This document shows positions 1 through 9,038 of a DNA stretch of 64,000 bases, piece by piece. Source of the stretch: JANNVZ01 sp046155615 (GTDB lineage Bacteria; Bacteroidota; Bacteroidia; Flavobacteriales_D; Sanyastnellaceae); contig JBJXFP010000096.1 of NCBI GenBank assembly GCA_046155615.1, positions 1 to 64,000 of the forward strand, given 5' to 3'. Every line of letters begins with the position of its first letter. Within the stretch, counting starts at the first letter, position 1. A model generated the notes under the pieces. That model was not told where the DNA came from. It saw only the letters and a list, made by a program, of their open reading frames with translations, and did no database searches. A program made the translations under genes and the position numbers.

Positions 1-2
1 GT

Positions 3-1484
3 GTTGACTTTGCCCCGGTGGAAACCATAGTGCAGATAGGCGGCCCGAAAGGAGTTGCGCGTTTCATACAGCGTGCAGGGCGCAGCGGACACCGGCCGGG
101 AGCAGCCAGCACCATTTATTTTCTACCAGTCAACTCGCTTGAGCTGATAGAGGCAGCCGCGTTGCGACAGGCCATACACGACAACTATGTTGAAGCCCGA
201 GAACCCTTGCAGCTTTGCTTCGATGTGTTGGTTCAGTACTTAGTTACCCTTTCTGCAGGTGATGGTTTTGATGCCAGCATCACCTATGAAGAAATAAAAA
301 ACACGCACTGTTTTCATCAACTTACAGGGGAAGAATGGAAGTGGATACTCCGTTTCACTGCACACGGTGGCACTTCGCTTAACCGCTATGATGAATATAA
401 AAGAATAAGTCTTATGAATGGCCTCTACCACATCAGCAATCAGCGTATTGCACGCAGGCACCGCATGGGCATAGGCACCATAGTGAGCGATACCCTAATG
501 GCCGTGCGCATAGCAAGGGGCGGCCTGCTGGGGCATGTGGAAGAATCGTTCATGGCATCGTTGCATGTGGGTGATCACTTTTGGTTTGCCGGTATGAGTC
601 TGGAATTAGTAAGAACAAAGGAGCTGACAGCAACAGTAAAAAAATCGGACAAGCGCACTGGCCGCAGCCCCGCATGGCAGGGAGGCAGACTGGCCCTTAC
701 CTCACGCATGAGCGATATGCTGCGCATAAAAATGACTGAGGCTGCTGCATTACTCAACAACAGAAGGAAAAAGGCAGACCCTGAGTTAAAAAAAATATTA
801 CCACTTATAGCATTACAAAAGCAACGTTCTCACGTACCGTCAGCAGATGAGTTCCTGATAGAATCTTTTGTTACCGATGACGGACATCATCTGGTGCTTT
901 ATCCATTCGAGGGAATATTGGTACACGAGGGCTTGGCAGCGCTTATTGCCTACCGCATCGGGCGCACTATGCCTGTGAGCTTTTCATTGGCCTATAACGA
1001 TTATGGATTGGAATTGCTGAGCGAATTTCCGGTAGCGCCTGAGTTGCTGCTTGACAAAAAAATGTACGGCACCACCAACCTGGAGCAAGACATACTTCAG
1101 GGAGTGAATGCCACTGAACTGGCTCGTAGAAAATTCAGAGACATAGCGGCTATTGCCGGATTGGTATTCAAAGGCTATCCAGGCCAGCCTGTGCGCGACA
1201 GGCATCTGCAGTCGTCTTCATCACTCATATTTCAGGTGTTTGAAGATTATGATCCGCACAATCTGCTGCTCCGTCAGGCTTATGATGAGGTGGTGAATTA
1301 TCAATTGGAAATGCCGCGATTGCGTACTGCATTGGAGCGGATAGGTGATCAGCAAATCATCATTGCCAAATCCGAAAAGCCAACGCCCTTTTCATTCCCC
1401 ATCATTACAGACAGACTGCGCGAGCGCATGAGCAGTGAGGAATTGACCAAGCGCATTGAGCGAATGACTGTGGATTATGCTTAG
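3..1484 (+). CDS. Lhr-type ligase-associated DEXH-box helicase, C-terminal part
   Basis: The gene enters from the left edge, so only the last 493 residues are visible; the first complete codon is at 3. The visible protein opens with helicase motif VI (QRAGRSGHRPG, visible residues 23-33), preceded by a VDF-P-VE segment typical of the end of the second RecA domain. The rest matches the winged-helix and Lhr-core region of large Lhr-like helicases. In Bacteroidota this type is usually the ligase-associated DNA-damage-response helicase, a 3'-5' translocase found near an ATP-dependent DNA ligase and a metallo-exonuclease; those partners would lie to the left, outside the window. The stop is TAG at 1482-1484. 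Family assignment is firm, the ligase-associated subtype less so. Confidence 0.85.
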   Translation, partial: VDFAPVETIVQIGGPKGVARFIQRAGRSGHRPGAASTIYFLPVNSLELIEAAALRQAIHDNYVEAREPLQLCFDVLVQYLVTLSAGDGFDASITYEEIKNTHCFHQLTGEEWKWILRFTAHGGTSLNRYDEYKRISLMNGLYHISNQRIARRHRMGIGTIVSDTLMAVRIARGGLLGHVEESFMASLHVGDHFWFAGMSLELVRTKELTATVKKSDKRTGRSPAWQGGRLALTSRMSDMLRIKMTEAAALLNNRRKKADPELKKILPLIALQKQRSHVPSADEFLIESFVTDDGHHLVLYPFEGILVHEGLAALIAYRIGRTMPVSFSLAYNDYGLELLSEFPVAPELLLDKKMYGTTNLEQDILQGVNATELARRKFRDIAAIAGLVFKGYPGQPVRDRHLQSSSSLIFQVFEDYDPHNLLLRQAYDEVVNYQLEMPRLRTALERIGDQQIIIAKSEKPTPFSFPIITDRLRERMSSEELTKRIERMTVDYA

Positions 1485-1513
1485 TAATGATAGGCTGAGT
1501 CTGAGACTACTTA

Positions 1514-2899
1514 TTAGTTGCAGATATTTCCGTAGAGGGAAATGAAGATGTTCATGTCCGTGGCACCTACCACATCATTGTCGTCAAGGTCGGTGATACA
1601 AGCACTCCCGGTGCAACCAAATTCACCGATTATGATGATTAGATCGAGCACGCTCACCACACCATCGCAGTTGAAATCAGCCGGGCAACAATCTTCTATT
1701 TCGAAAGGCAGCACAGTGATGTTGGTGGTACAAGTGCTGCTGTTACCAAATTCGTCAAACACAGTAAATTCTACAACAGTAGTTCCCACCGGATAAGTGT
1801 CTGAAGCAAAGCCTGTGTTGTTGTAGTCGTTGGTAATGCCATTGAGTTCATTGCAGTCGTCTGCCACCAGATCGGGTACGGCTACGTATGCCTCATTGTC
1901 GCCTTCTGCCGCTGTTATAGTAATATCGTCAGGGCATTGCACTATTGGGCCTTCATCGTCAATGGTATATACATTGAATGAACAAGAGGCTGAGTTGCCG
2001 CTTGCATCGGTTGCAGTGAGTGTAACCGGCTGCAAGCCATCTACAAATGTGCCCACCGGAGGATTTTGCGTAATGAGTGGGAAAGGATCTGTATCGTCAT
2101 CAACTACTGCATCACTTGTATAGTTGATTAAGTAGGCCGCACAATCAGTGGAGTATTCTACTTCAATTACCATATCGCCCGGACAATTGATAGTTGGCGG
2201 TGTGTTGTCAGTGCCCATGAGGCCTTCCAGGGTGATGTCGTCTACTGCAAAACTTGGGTCTGTCGCGTCACCATCATCATTGCTGGTCCATCGGAAACCT
2301 ATTTTCACATTTGCATTGTTGTTGGCTGTTACAGGCAATGCAATGCTGTAGGCAGTCCAGATGCCCTGTGGGGAGCAGGTGAGAGCGGTCTTAGGCAAAT
2401 CAATCAGTTGGCTCCAGGTGGTTCCGTTGTAGTACCACAATGAGGCATTGTCAAGCGCATTACCACCTTCCATATACACAAACTCGAGTGTGACCGAGGT
2501 GTAACCTACGCAGCTTATTGCAGGAGACTCAGCGCGCCTGTCTGATGCACCGCAAGGCAGTATGTCGCAAAGGCCTCCGAATCCTTCGTAGTAAGCCGCC
2601 CCTAAGTCACCAACTACATCCGGATGAGAACTTACATGCAGCGAGCGATCGTTGCCACAGCCAGTTCCGCATTGGCCCGCTGCATTGCCATTTTCCATTG
2701 CACTTGCGTACCACACATTGCCAGTCGGTTCATTGAATCCTGTATCGGTCACGTTCCATGTGCCATTGCCTGTGGCATAGCCTGCCGCCTGCGTGTCGCC
2801 ACCGCAGCCACTGCCAAAGTCTTCAGTCCAAAAAGTGACTTGCGCATGTGATTGATAAAATGAAAGAAGAGCGAATGAAAAAATGTAAAAATGCTTCAT
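1514..2899 (-). CDS. Secreted protein with two HYR domains and a dockerin-like C-terminus
   Basis: I chose the ATG at 2897-2899 because it gives a clean signal peptide (MKHFYIFSFALLSFYQSHAQ, 461-residue protein); an upstream in-frame start would put charged residues before it. Residues of about 22-230 look like a jelly-roll/MAM-like beta domain rich in Cys and Gly. Two HYR (hyalin repeat) modules follow at about 233-310 and 316-395, each with a C-P-D/G-D-I/M-opening. The last 60 residues carry two Asp-rich calcium-loop repeats (DFNCDGVVSVLDL and DLDDNDVVGATDM), as in type I dockerins. No T9SS type A or B C-terminal domain is visible, so the export route after Sec is uncertain. Probably an extracellular or surface adhesion-type protein; the exact role is unknown. 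Confidence 0.8.
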   Translation of the reverse strand: MKHFYIFSFALLSFYQSHAQVTFWTEDFGSGCGGDTQAAGYATGNGTWNVTDTGFNEPTGNVWYASAMENGNAAGQCGTGCGNDRSLHVSSHPDVVGDLGAAYYEGFGGLCDILPCGASDRRAESPAISCVGYTSVTLEFVYMEGGNALDNASLWYYNGTTWSQLIDLPKTALTCSPQGIWTAYSIALPVTANNNANVKIGFRWTSNDDGDATDPSFAVDDITLEGLMGTDNTPPTINCPGDMVIEVEYSTDCAAYLINYTSDAVVDDDTDPFPLITQNPPVGTFVDGLQPVTLTATDASGNSASCSFNVYTIDDEGPIVQCPDDITITAAEGDNEAYVAVPDLVADDCNELNGITNDYNNTGFASDTYPVGTTVVEFTVFDEFGNSSTCTTNITVLPFEIEDCCPADFNCDGVVSVLDLIIIIGEFGCTGSACITDLDDNDVVGATDMNIFISLYGNICN

Positions 2900-2980
2900 A
2901 GCAGTATGGATTGATTGGCGGAAATGTAACAGGATGACGCGTGTACCGATCTGTTGGTTGGTTGTCAATTTTTTTAAACA

Positions 2981-3017
2981 AAAAAAACCCGCTTTGAAAT
3001 TGCTTTCAAAACGGGTT
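2981..3017 (-). terminator. Rho-independent terminator of gdhA
   Basis: Arms 2986-2999 and 3004-3017 pair as AACCCG-C-TTTGAAA with TTTCAAA-A-CGGGTT around a TTGC loop. Read leftward the hairpin is followed by a run of T (A-tract 2981-2987 on the plus strand), as expected just after the gdhA stop. Confidence 0.85.
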
Positions 3018-3048
3018 CAGATTTCTTAATGAAAAAAACTACGGGGCT

Positions 3049-4398
3049 TTACACCACACCTTGATCCAACATGGCATCGGCCACCTTCACAAAGCCTGCT
3101 ACGTTGGCGCCTTTCACATAGTTTACGGTGTCGCCATCGGTTCCATACTTCACACAAGCAGCATGTATGCTCTTCATGATGTTGTGAAGTTTTTCATCCA
3201 CCTCTTCACGGGTCCACGACATGCGCAGCGAGTTCTGCGACATTTCCAAACCGGAAGTAGCTACACCACCCGCATTGGATGCTTTGCCGGGTGCAAACAA
3301 AATTTTCTTAGCTAAGAAAACATTGGTGGCTTCCAATGTGCTTGGCATGTTGGCGCCTTCTGCCACACACATACAGCCATTGGCCACCAGCGTGTTGGCA
3401 TCAGCTTCCTGCAATTCGTTTTGTGTAGCGCAAGGCAATGCGATGTCGCACTTCACGCCCCACGGAGTTTTGCCTGCTACGTATTCACACTTGTATTTGT
3501 CAGCATATTCTTTGATACGGCCGCGCTTCACATTTTTCAATTCCATCAGGAAGGCGAGCTTCTCCGCATTGATGCCTTCTTTGTCATACACATAACCATC
3601 GCTGTCTGATGCGGTTACTACCGTAGCACCCAGTTGTGTTGCTTTTTCAATAGCGTATTGGGCCACATTACCGCTGCCACTTACCACCACTGTTTTTCCC
3701 GCAAAATCATGGCCTTTGGTCTTCAGCATTTCCGCAGCGAAATACACCGTGCCATAGCCTGTAGCCTCGGGGCGAATGAGCGAGCCGCCCCAGTTGCGGC
3801 CTTTGCCTGTAAGCACACCGGTAAATTCGTTGCGCAGACGTTTGTATTGACCGAACATGAAACCAATCTCGCGGCCACCTACACCGATGTCGCCCGCAGG
3901 CACGTCTGTGTCGGCACCTATGTGGCGTGCCAGCTCTGTCATAAAGCTTTGGCAGAAAGCCATCACTTCACGGTCGCTTTTTCCTTTCGGGTCAAAGTCG
4001 CTTCCGCCTTTGCCACCGCCCATAGGTAATGTGGTGAGCGAGTTTTTGAAAATTTGCTCGAAACCGAGAAACTTCAATACAGAAAGATTCACCGTGGGGT
4101 GAAAACGTAAACCGCCTTTGTATGGACCAATGGCGCTGTTGAACTCCACACGGTAGCCGCGGTTTACCTGAATTTCGCCTTTGTCATCTACCCAAGGCAC
4201 TCGGAAGATGAGTGTTCGCTCAGGCTCAGCTATGCGCTGCAGGATCTTGGCTGTTTTGTACTTGGGATTTTCTTCGATGTGTGGGATAACTGCTTCAGCT
4301 ACCTCTGTCACCGCTTGCAAAAACTCAGGTTCATTAGGGTTTTTGCTTTTGATATCCGCCACGAAGGCATCTATCGCTACTTGGTATTTACTTGACAT
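3049..4398 (-). CDS. gdhA: NADP-type glutamate dehydrogenase
   Basis: A 449-residue hexameric-type glutamate dehydrogenase that interconverts 2-oxoglutarate plus ammonia and glutamate in the cytoplasm. The substrate-binding lysines lie in IGPYKGG (about 90-96) and LPMGGGKGG (about 124-132), the catalytic aspartate in DTDVPAGD (about 163-170), and the nucleotide-binding motif is GSGNVA (241-246). Length and motifs match the small bacterial GDH class usually specific for NADPH. It stands alone as a transcription unit, with its own promoter (4441-4470) and a terminator just downstream. The ATG at 4396-4398 is the natural start. Confidence 0.96.
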   Translation of the reverse strand: MSSKYQVAIDAFVADIKSKNPNEPEFLQAVTEVAEAVIPHIEENPKYKTAKILQRIAEPERTLIFRVPWVDDKGEIQVNRGYRVEFNSAIGPYKGGLRFHPTVNLSVLKFLGFEQIFKNSLTTLPMGGGKGGSDFDPKGKSDREVMAFCQSFMTELARHIGADTDVPAGDIGVGGREIGFMFGQYKRLRNEFTGVLTGKGRNWGGSLIRPEATGYGTVYFAAEMLKTKGHDFAGKTVVVSGSGNVAQYAIEKATQLGATVVTASDSDGYVYDKEGINAEKLAFLMELKNVKRGRIKEYADKYKCEYVAGKTPWGVKCDIALPCATQNELQEADANTLVANGCMCVAEGANMPSTLEATNVFLAKKILFAPGKASNAGGVATSGLEMSQNSLRMSWTREEVDEKLHNIMKSIHAACVKYGTDGDTVNYVKGANVAGFVKVADAMLDQGVV

Positions 4399-4440
4399 TA
4401 TGCTTTAAAAAATGTGTATTGATTTTTTGAAAAACGGGGG

Positions 4441-4470
4441 CGAAAGTAATGGCCTTCAACTTTCAGCCAA
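4441..4470 (-). promoter_or_regulatory. Bacteroidota-type promoter of gdhA
   Basis: On the minus strand a TTG (4468-4470) is followed after exactly 19 nt by TACTTTCG (4441-4448), a 7/8 match to the Bacteroidota -7 consensus TAnnTTTG. This predicts a leader of roughly 35-40 nt before the gdhA ATG. Confidence 0.7.
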
Positions 4471-4543
4471 ATCCGTTTGATAGTACTCAGCAACCCACAA
4501 CTTCTTTTTGCGTTTAGTATTGCCCGAACTACGTAGAATCATA

Positions 4544-5005
4544 ATGAAAAAACTATTTCCCCTGTTGGCCGCATGCACAATACTTATGTTACTGGCATCT
4601 TGTGACCCGGTTGAAAATGAAGAAAACGAGACAGCCATTGTGCCTGTACAGGCCGTAACTGCGAGCATTGGCGGACAGCTGTTCACAGCAGCTTCCATAA
4701 CACATGAAGTGCTCGATGGCATACATGTTTTTATATGCACTTCAGCCACACTGGATGTGCTCACCATCAAAATTTCTGACCTTGCGGTTGGGGATCATGC
4801 TATAAACTTTGACGACCCGACCATTACTTACTATACAGGAGGTAACCTATTTGATCAGACGCCCATGGCTACAGGCACTATCAACATTTCCGAGCAAACC
4901 GCCTACAGAATCAATGGAAGTTTTGAAACTGTTGTGCGCGACATTGCTGTAAGTGGTCAGGAGCTAACTGTTACAGGCGGTCTATTCACCCAGTTAGAAT
5001 ATTGA
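4544..5005 (+). CDS. Small putative lipoprotein
   Basis: The ATG at 4544 starts a 153-residue protein with a lipoprotein signal peptide (MKKLFPLLAACTILMLLASC; lipobox LASC, Cys about 20). The mature part begins with an acidic linker and then a beta-rich domain with alternating hydrophobic residues and Gly, ending at a TAT-free hydrophobic LEY. It resembles the many short DUF-type lipoproteins of Bacteroidota (a DUF6252-like fold is possible), but I do not recognise the family. A TAGTATTG box (4515-4522) lies 21 nt before the start. The gene is isolated, divergent from gdhA and followed by a strong hairpin. Confidence 0.7.
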   Translation: MKKLFPLLAACTILMLLASCDPVENEENETAIVPVQAVTASIGGQLFTAASITHEVLDGIHVFICTSATLDVLTIKISDLAVGDHAINFDDPTITYYTGGNLFDQTPMATGTINISEQTAYRINGSFETVVRDIAVSGQELTVTGGLFTQLEY

Positions 5006-5040
5006 AAGGCTTTTGAAACACATACTGTGATTGTCATGAT

Positions 5041-5078
5041 AAATAAACGGGGCCCCATTGCTGGAGCCCCGTTTATTT
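5041..5078. terminator. Hairpin between convergent genes
   Basis: A perfect 13-bp stem, AAATAAACGGGGC (5041-5053) with GCCCCGTTTATTT (5066-5078), lies between the convergent lipoprotein and LuxE-like genes. Its AT-rich base gives weak T-runs on both sides, so it can act as a bidirectional terminator. The remaining bases to 5232 hold nothing I recognise. Confidence 0.75.
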
Positions 5079-5232
5079 GTTTAGGAAATCATGAAATACT
5101 GACTGCATTCTGAAGGCCGGAGAGGCAGGCAGAGCTACAATCAATGCCGTTGTGAACTCGCGTTCCGGATGTAAAGACATCATAGGCTTGCAGTGGTTGC
5201 TTGCACAATTGTAAAATTTTTGGGAGCTGCAT

Positions 5233-6216
5233 TTATTGCAGCATCAGATTGCAGCCACGGGCCTCCGTGTGATCCATGCGCCCGAGTACTTCGAAGCGGC
5301 CATCAGGCAATACATGACCCAAATCCTGGGTTGCGATAAAAGAACAACTGTGCAGATTGGCCAGATCAATCACATTCAGGCATCCCTTGCCTGATGAGCT
5401 GATGGACAATGGATCGGTGGTTTCGCGCACCAGCAAGCGCATCCAACTAGGGCATTGGAAAACTCCCTCGCCCTGTGAGTAAGCCTGACTCATTAATTCA
5501 GTCATTCCGTATTCGCTATGCACTTGCTTTAGATTGAATGCTTCACCAAGTATTTCATGCACCTGTTGACGGGTTAATTCTTCTCTTCGGCCCTTCATAC
5601 CGCCTGTTTCCATCACTAAGGTGTTCTTAAGTGGCATGGGCTGGTTTTCGGCAAAATCCAACAGCGCGAAGGTGACACCAAGCAACAAGGCTTTTTGGCC
5701 GCGCTTTTCACATCTGGTTAGCAGTGCCGCCAGTTCTGCATGGTTATATAGGAAAAATCCACTGCCGTTTTCAGTTGTCTTTGATATGAAGTGATTGGCC
5801 ATAAATACAAGAGATGAACCTGTACGCTCAAGATAGGAGGGAAGCAAGGCTGCCACGCAATAGTCAGCCAATGAACCATAGTTCGTTTCGAAAATTCTGG
5901 TGAATACCTGCTCGTATGCCGCAAGAGATTTCATATGATGCACCGCGTGATTGGAGCCAGTGGTTCCGCTGCTGGTAAAGGCGGTTTCAGCTTCATAGAT
6001 ACCGGTTACAATCCGGTGTGATTTGAAAAATTCGATTGGCAGAAATGGAATTTCTTCCAGATTATTCACAGATATAGCAGCCTTGCTTATGGCCTTGATG
6101 TATTGGGCATAAATAGGACAGTGTATGGCCTGATGATGAAAAACCTGCAATGCATATTCCTCAAACCGTGCAACATCCATATGCAATATTTCATCTATGG
6201 AAGGAGTTTGAGACAT
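5233..6216 (-). CDS. LuxE-like acyl-protein synthetase/acyltransferase
   Basis: From the ATG at 6214-6216 the protein has 327 residues; the frame is open far upstream but that part is Cys/His-rich nonsense overlapping the divergent gene. It belongs to the LuxE/acyl-protein synthetase branch of adenylate-forming enzymes: a TSSGTTGSN loop (about residues 95-103, phosphate-binding type), a GGMKGRREE segment, and a HSEYGMTEL motif near 215-225 that corresponds to the adenylation YGxTE core. LuxE activates fatty acids with ATP in luminous bacteria. Here there is no luxC or luciferase nearby, as in many Bacteroidota where such genes stand alone, so the true substrate is unknown. Confidence 0.75.
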   Translation of the reverse strand: MSQTPSIDEILHMDVARFEEYALQVFHHQAIHCPIYAQYIKAISKAAISVNNLEEIPFLPIEFFKSHRIVTGIYEAETAFTSSGTTGSNHAVHHMKSLAAYEQVFTRIFETNYGSLADYCVAALLPSYLERTGSSLVFMANHFISKTTENGSGFFLYNHAELAALLTRCEKRGQKALLLGVTFALLDFAENQPMPLKNTLVMETGGMKGRREELTRQQVHEILGEAFNLKQVHSEYGMTELMSQAYSQGEGVFQCPSWMRLLVRETTDPLSISSSGKGCLNVIDLANLHSCSFIATQDLGHVLPDGRFEVLGRMDHTEARGCNLMLQ

Positions 6217-6234
6217 TCGCGTGCAATATGCCAA

Positions 6235-6261
6235 TTGACAAATAAAATTCAGATAGATTTG
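6235..6261 (+). promoter_or_regulatory. Promoter box abutting the start of the 6268 lipoprotein gene
   Basis: TAGATTTG (6254-6261) is a perfect TAnnTTTG match, with TTG at 6235-6237 (16-nt spacer). Only six bases separate it from the ATG at 6268, so the transcript would have almost no leader. Confidence 0.6.
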
Positions 6262-6267
6262 AACCAA

Positions 6268-6780
6268 ATGAAAGTGAAGCTTAAAACCACCATAGCACTT
6301 ATGGCATTGGCAATAGTATATACAGGCTGCGACCCACAGGCTGAGTTTCCCGATGAACCTGCCATAACCTTGCGCAGCTTTACTACCGAAGGAAACAATG
6401 CCACACTTGTGCTTGGATTCACTGATGGTGACGGAAATTTTGGTCTTGATGACAGTACCTGGGCAGGCTCCAATTACGACTGCGAATTGACGCACAACTT
6501 GTATTGCGAGTATTATGAGTTGCAAAACGGACAATGGGTATTCATCAACCTGAGCGATTGTCCACCCAACGACACTACCAATGTTCCTTTTTATTATAGA
6601 GTGCCTATTGCCGAACCAACAGGACAAAACAAAACACAGCAAGGGGAGATATCCATTGATATGTATGGTTATTTCCGGCTATCTGCCTTCGACACCTGCC
6701 GTTTTGAGATAAGAATAGTAGACCGCGATCTCAATACGAGCAACGTGATTCAGACCCAACCACTGCTAAAGCCAAGTTGA
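6268..6780 (+). CDS. Putative lipoprotein with beta-sandwich-like domain
   Basis: The ATG at 6268 gives 170 residues with a lipoprotein signal (MKVKLKTTIALMALAIVYTGC, lipobox YTGC, Cys 21). The mature protein is acidic and beta-rich, with an FTDGDGNFGL segment (about residues 50-59) like the Asp-rich loops of calcium-binding beta folds, and it ends with a RDLNTSNVIQT strand. It resembles the small Ig-like lipoproteins of Bacteroidota, but I cannot assign a family. It is divergent from the LuxE-like gene, with 51 nt between the two start codons. Confidence 0.7.
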   Translation: MKVKLKTTIALMALAIVYTGCDPQAEFPDEPAITLRSFTTEGNNATLVLGFTDGDGNFGLDDSTWAGSNYDCELTHNLYCEYYELQNGQWVFINLSDCPPNDTTNVPFYYRVPIAEPTGQNKTQQGEISIDMYGYFRLSAFDTCRFEIRIVDRDLNTSNVIQTQPLLKPS

Positions 6781-6934
6781 TAAAATCAAGGTCGCAAGAT
6801 TTCTCACCCCGATACGGTTGATAAATGGACTTTTTTTGATATGAAAAATCGCGGCAACCCATTCAAATTTGGTGCGTCTAACTCGCGGATTGCTAAAAAT
6901 TTATTCTTACTAAATCAAAATTTCGGAGGGTTCT

Positions 6935-7363
6935 ATGAACAAAAAATTCTTTATTACACTTGTTGAAGATTATCCTGGCTATCTGATGCTGGGTGCTTTC
7001 ATCGTAATTATTGGTGCTGTTGGCGGTGCAAAACTTTTTGCCAAAGCCGGTCGCCCTTGGTATGCTGCATTCATTCCTGTTTGGAATGTAATTGAGGTAT
7101 TGAAAATGGTGGGAAGGCCTGTTTCACACATCGCTTTCTTTCTGGTACCTGTTTACAACATCTATTTCTTCTTCCGTCTTTGCATCGAGATTGCACAGAC
7201 TTATGGCAAGTTCACTACACTGGACTATGTGTTGGTGTGCATATTCAATGTCTTCTACGTGTTGAATCTCGCTCTGGCATATAATGAAGAGTACTTCGGT
7301 CCTGTGTATGGCAAGGACTTGAAACAGATGCAAGAGAATGCTGCAGCGCTTGCTGCCTCCTGA
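6935..7363 (+). CDS. DUF5684-type integral membrane protein
   Basis: A 142-residue protein with about four hydrophobic segments. The pattern LFAKAGRPWYAAFIPVWN followed by a second hydrophobic block and FFLVPVYNIYFF is the hallmark of the DUF5684 family, a module also seen at the N-terminus of some Bacteroidota signal peptidases. No peptidase domain is attached here. A purine-rich GGAGGG lies 6 nt before the ATG, unusual in a phylum that rarely uses Shine-Dalgarno pairing. The gene is its own unit, with a terminator behind it. Function is unknown. Confidence 0.75.
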   Translation: MNKKFFITLVEDYPGYLMLGAFIVIIGAVGGAKLFAKAGRPWYAAFIPVWNVIEVLKMVGRPVSHIAFFLVPVYNIYFFFRLCIEIAQTYGKFTTLDYVLVCIFNVFYVLNLALAYNEEYFGPVYGKDLKQMQENAAALAAS

Positions 7364-7401
7364 GGCATTTGAGAAGTCAACCTTGATCCTGATAATTCAT
7401 T

Positions 7402-7434
7402 AAAAACCTTTGCAGAAATGCAAAGGTTTTTTTT
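7402..7434 (+). terminator. Rho-independent terminator after the DUF5684 gene
   Basis: AAAACCTTTGCA (7403-7414), a GAAA tetraloop, and TGCAAAGGTTTT (7419-7430) form a 12-bp stem followed by more T residues. This separates the membrane-protein gene from the carotenoid operon. Confidence 0.92.
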
Positions 7435-7536
7435 ATTTCAGTATCCTTCCATCTGTGATAAGAGCTGTCATCATTTCATTGACAAATGTGAAGTGGACGT
7501 CCATTTGGATGGATACTAAATTCACCGCACAGAGCT

Positions 7537-9021
7537 ATGCGAAAAAAAGTTGTAGTAATAGGAAGTGGTTTCTCGGGACTTGCTGCCGCGTGCGTCTTGG
7601 CCCAACAGGGTTGTGATGTCCATGTGTTTGAGAAGAATAGCATGGCCGGAGGAAGAGCTCGGACCTACACACACCAAGGTTTTGTTTTCGATATGGGCCC
7701 GTCCTGGTATTGGATGCCTGAAATTTTTGATAATTTTTTTAACCGATTTGGTAAAAACACCGATAACTACTATAGGCTTGGCAGGCTCAATCCTTCATAC
7801 AAAGTCATTTTTAAGGACAGCAGCAGTACAGATGTCCCGGCAGATATAACAGAACTCAAAGCGGAATTTGAAAAACTGGAATTTGGCAGTGGAGCTAAGT
7901 TGGATGAATTTCTTGCCGAAGCCAAAAAGAAGTATGAAGCCGGAATGCATCGTTTTGTTTGGAAGCCCGGACACTCCTGGACCGAATTTCTAAACCTGAA
8001 TCTCATATCAGAAGCAAGTCAGCTTGACATTTTCAATAATATGCGCAAACATCTGCGCAAGTATTTCAGCCATCCGAATATCCTACAATTGATGGAATTT
8101 CCGGTGCTCTTTCTGGGCGCAAAGCCGCAGAATACGCCAGCTCTGTATAGCATGATGAACTATGCTGACATCGTTTTGGGTACATGGTATCCGCTAGGCG
8201 GCATGGGTGCAGTGCCTCAAGCCATGGAATCTTTGGCAAATGAACTTGGAGTTCGATTTCACTTTCAAGCTGAGGTAACCAAAATAAAAGCTGATGATGG
8301 AAAGGTGAACAGGGTAGAAATAAATGGAAGAGATGAGGTTGATTGTGATGCAATAATCAGCGCTGCAGATTATTTTCATACAGAGCTAAATCTACTTGAC
8401 CAAAAATTTCGTAACTACAACGAAGCGTATTGGAACAAGAGAGTTATGTCACCTTCAAGCCTCATTTTTTATGTAGGTATTGACAAACCCATTAGGCACT
8501 TGCAACACCACAACCTTTTCTTCGATGGAGACTTTGAGCGGCACGCGGCTGAAATCTATGATCAGCCGGCCTGGCCTGCGTGTCCGCTATTTTACCTCTG
8601 TGTGCCATCAAAATCTGACAACAACGTAGCTCCTTACGGTAAAGAGAATTTTTTCATTCTTATACCCGTTGCGGCAGGTATGCAAAGTGAAGAGGAACAC
8701 AGGCAGACCTATTTTGAACATTGCCTGAGTCGAATAGAAAAGCACACCGGTGAGTCCATCAAAGAACATGTGCTGTTTGCAAAGTCATATGCTCATGAAG
8801 AGTTTGAAAGGGATTACCACTCATACAAGGGCAATGCATACGGTCTGGCGAACACCCTTGGCCAAACGGCATTCATGAAACCCAAAATGCGCAACCGCAA
8901 ATTGAAAAACCTTTTCTACAGCGGCCAGCTTACAGTACCCGGACCTGGAGTGCCGCCTGCCATTATCAGCGGCCAATTGGCCGCTGAGGAAGTGCTCAAT
9001 TATTTCAACAATCACAATTGA
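7537..9021 (+). CDS. crtI: Phytoene desaturase
   Basis: A 494-residue FAD-dependent desaturase that converts colourless phytoene to lycopene at the membrane. The N-terminus carries the dinucleotide motif VVVIGSGFSGLAAA with the acidic end of the second strand (about residues 5-34) and GGRART (about 39-44); the C-terminus has the typical SGQLTVPGPGVPPAIISG segment. Length is normal for CrtI. It opens the cluster crtI-crtB-idi-crtZ-crtYcd, all on the same strand with gaps of at most 19 nt. The ATG at 7537 is right because the FAD motif begins five residues later. Confidence 0.95.
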   Translation: MRKKVVVIGSGFSGLAAACVLAQQGCDVHVFEKNSMAGGRARTYTHQGFVFDMGPSWYWMPEIFDNFFNRFGKNTDNYYRLGRLNPSYKVIFKDSSSTDVPADITELKAEFEKLEFGSGAKLDEFLAEAKKKYEAGMHRFVWKPGHSWTEFLNLNLISEASQLDIFNNMRKHLRKYFSHPNILQLMEFPVLFLGAKPQNTPALYSMMNYADIVLGTWYPLGGMGAVPQAMESLANELGVRFHFQAEVTKIKADDGKVNRVEINGRDEVDCDAIISAADYFHTELNLLDQKFRNYNEAYWNKRVMSPSSLIFYVGIDKPIRHLQHHNLFFDGDFERHAAEIYDQPAWPACPLFYLCVPSKSDNNVAPYGKENFFILIPVAAGMQSEEEHRQTYFEHCLSRIEKHTGESIKEHVLFAKSYAHEEFERDYHSYKGNAYGLANTLGQTAFMKPKMRNRKLKNLFYSGQLTVPGPGVPPAIISGQLAAEEVLNYFNNHN

Positions 9022-9038
9022 AACTGCCATCTTTTAGA

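Noticed and set aside
5233..6642. Full 469-codon version of the LuxE-like protein
   Set aside because: The first 142 codons overlap the divergent lipoprotein gene and have no family similarity; ATG 6216 gives the normal N-terminus.
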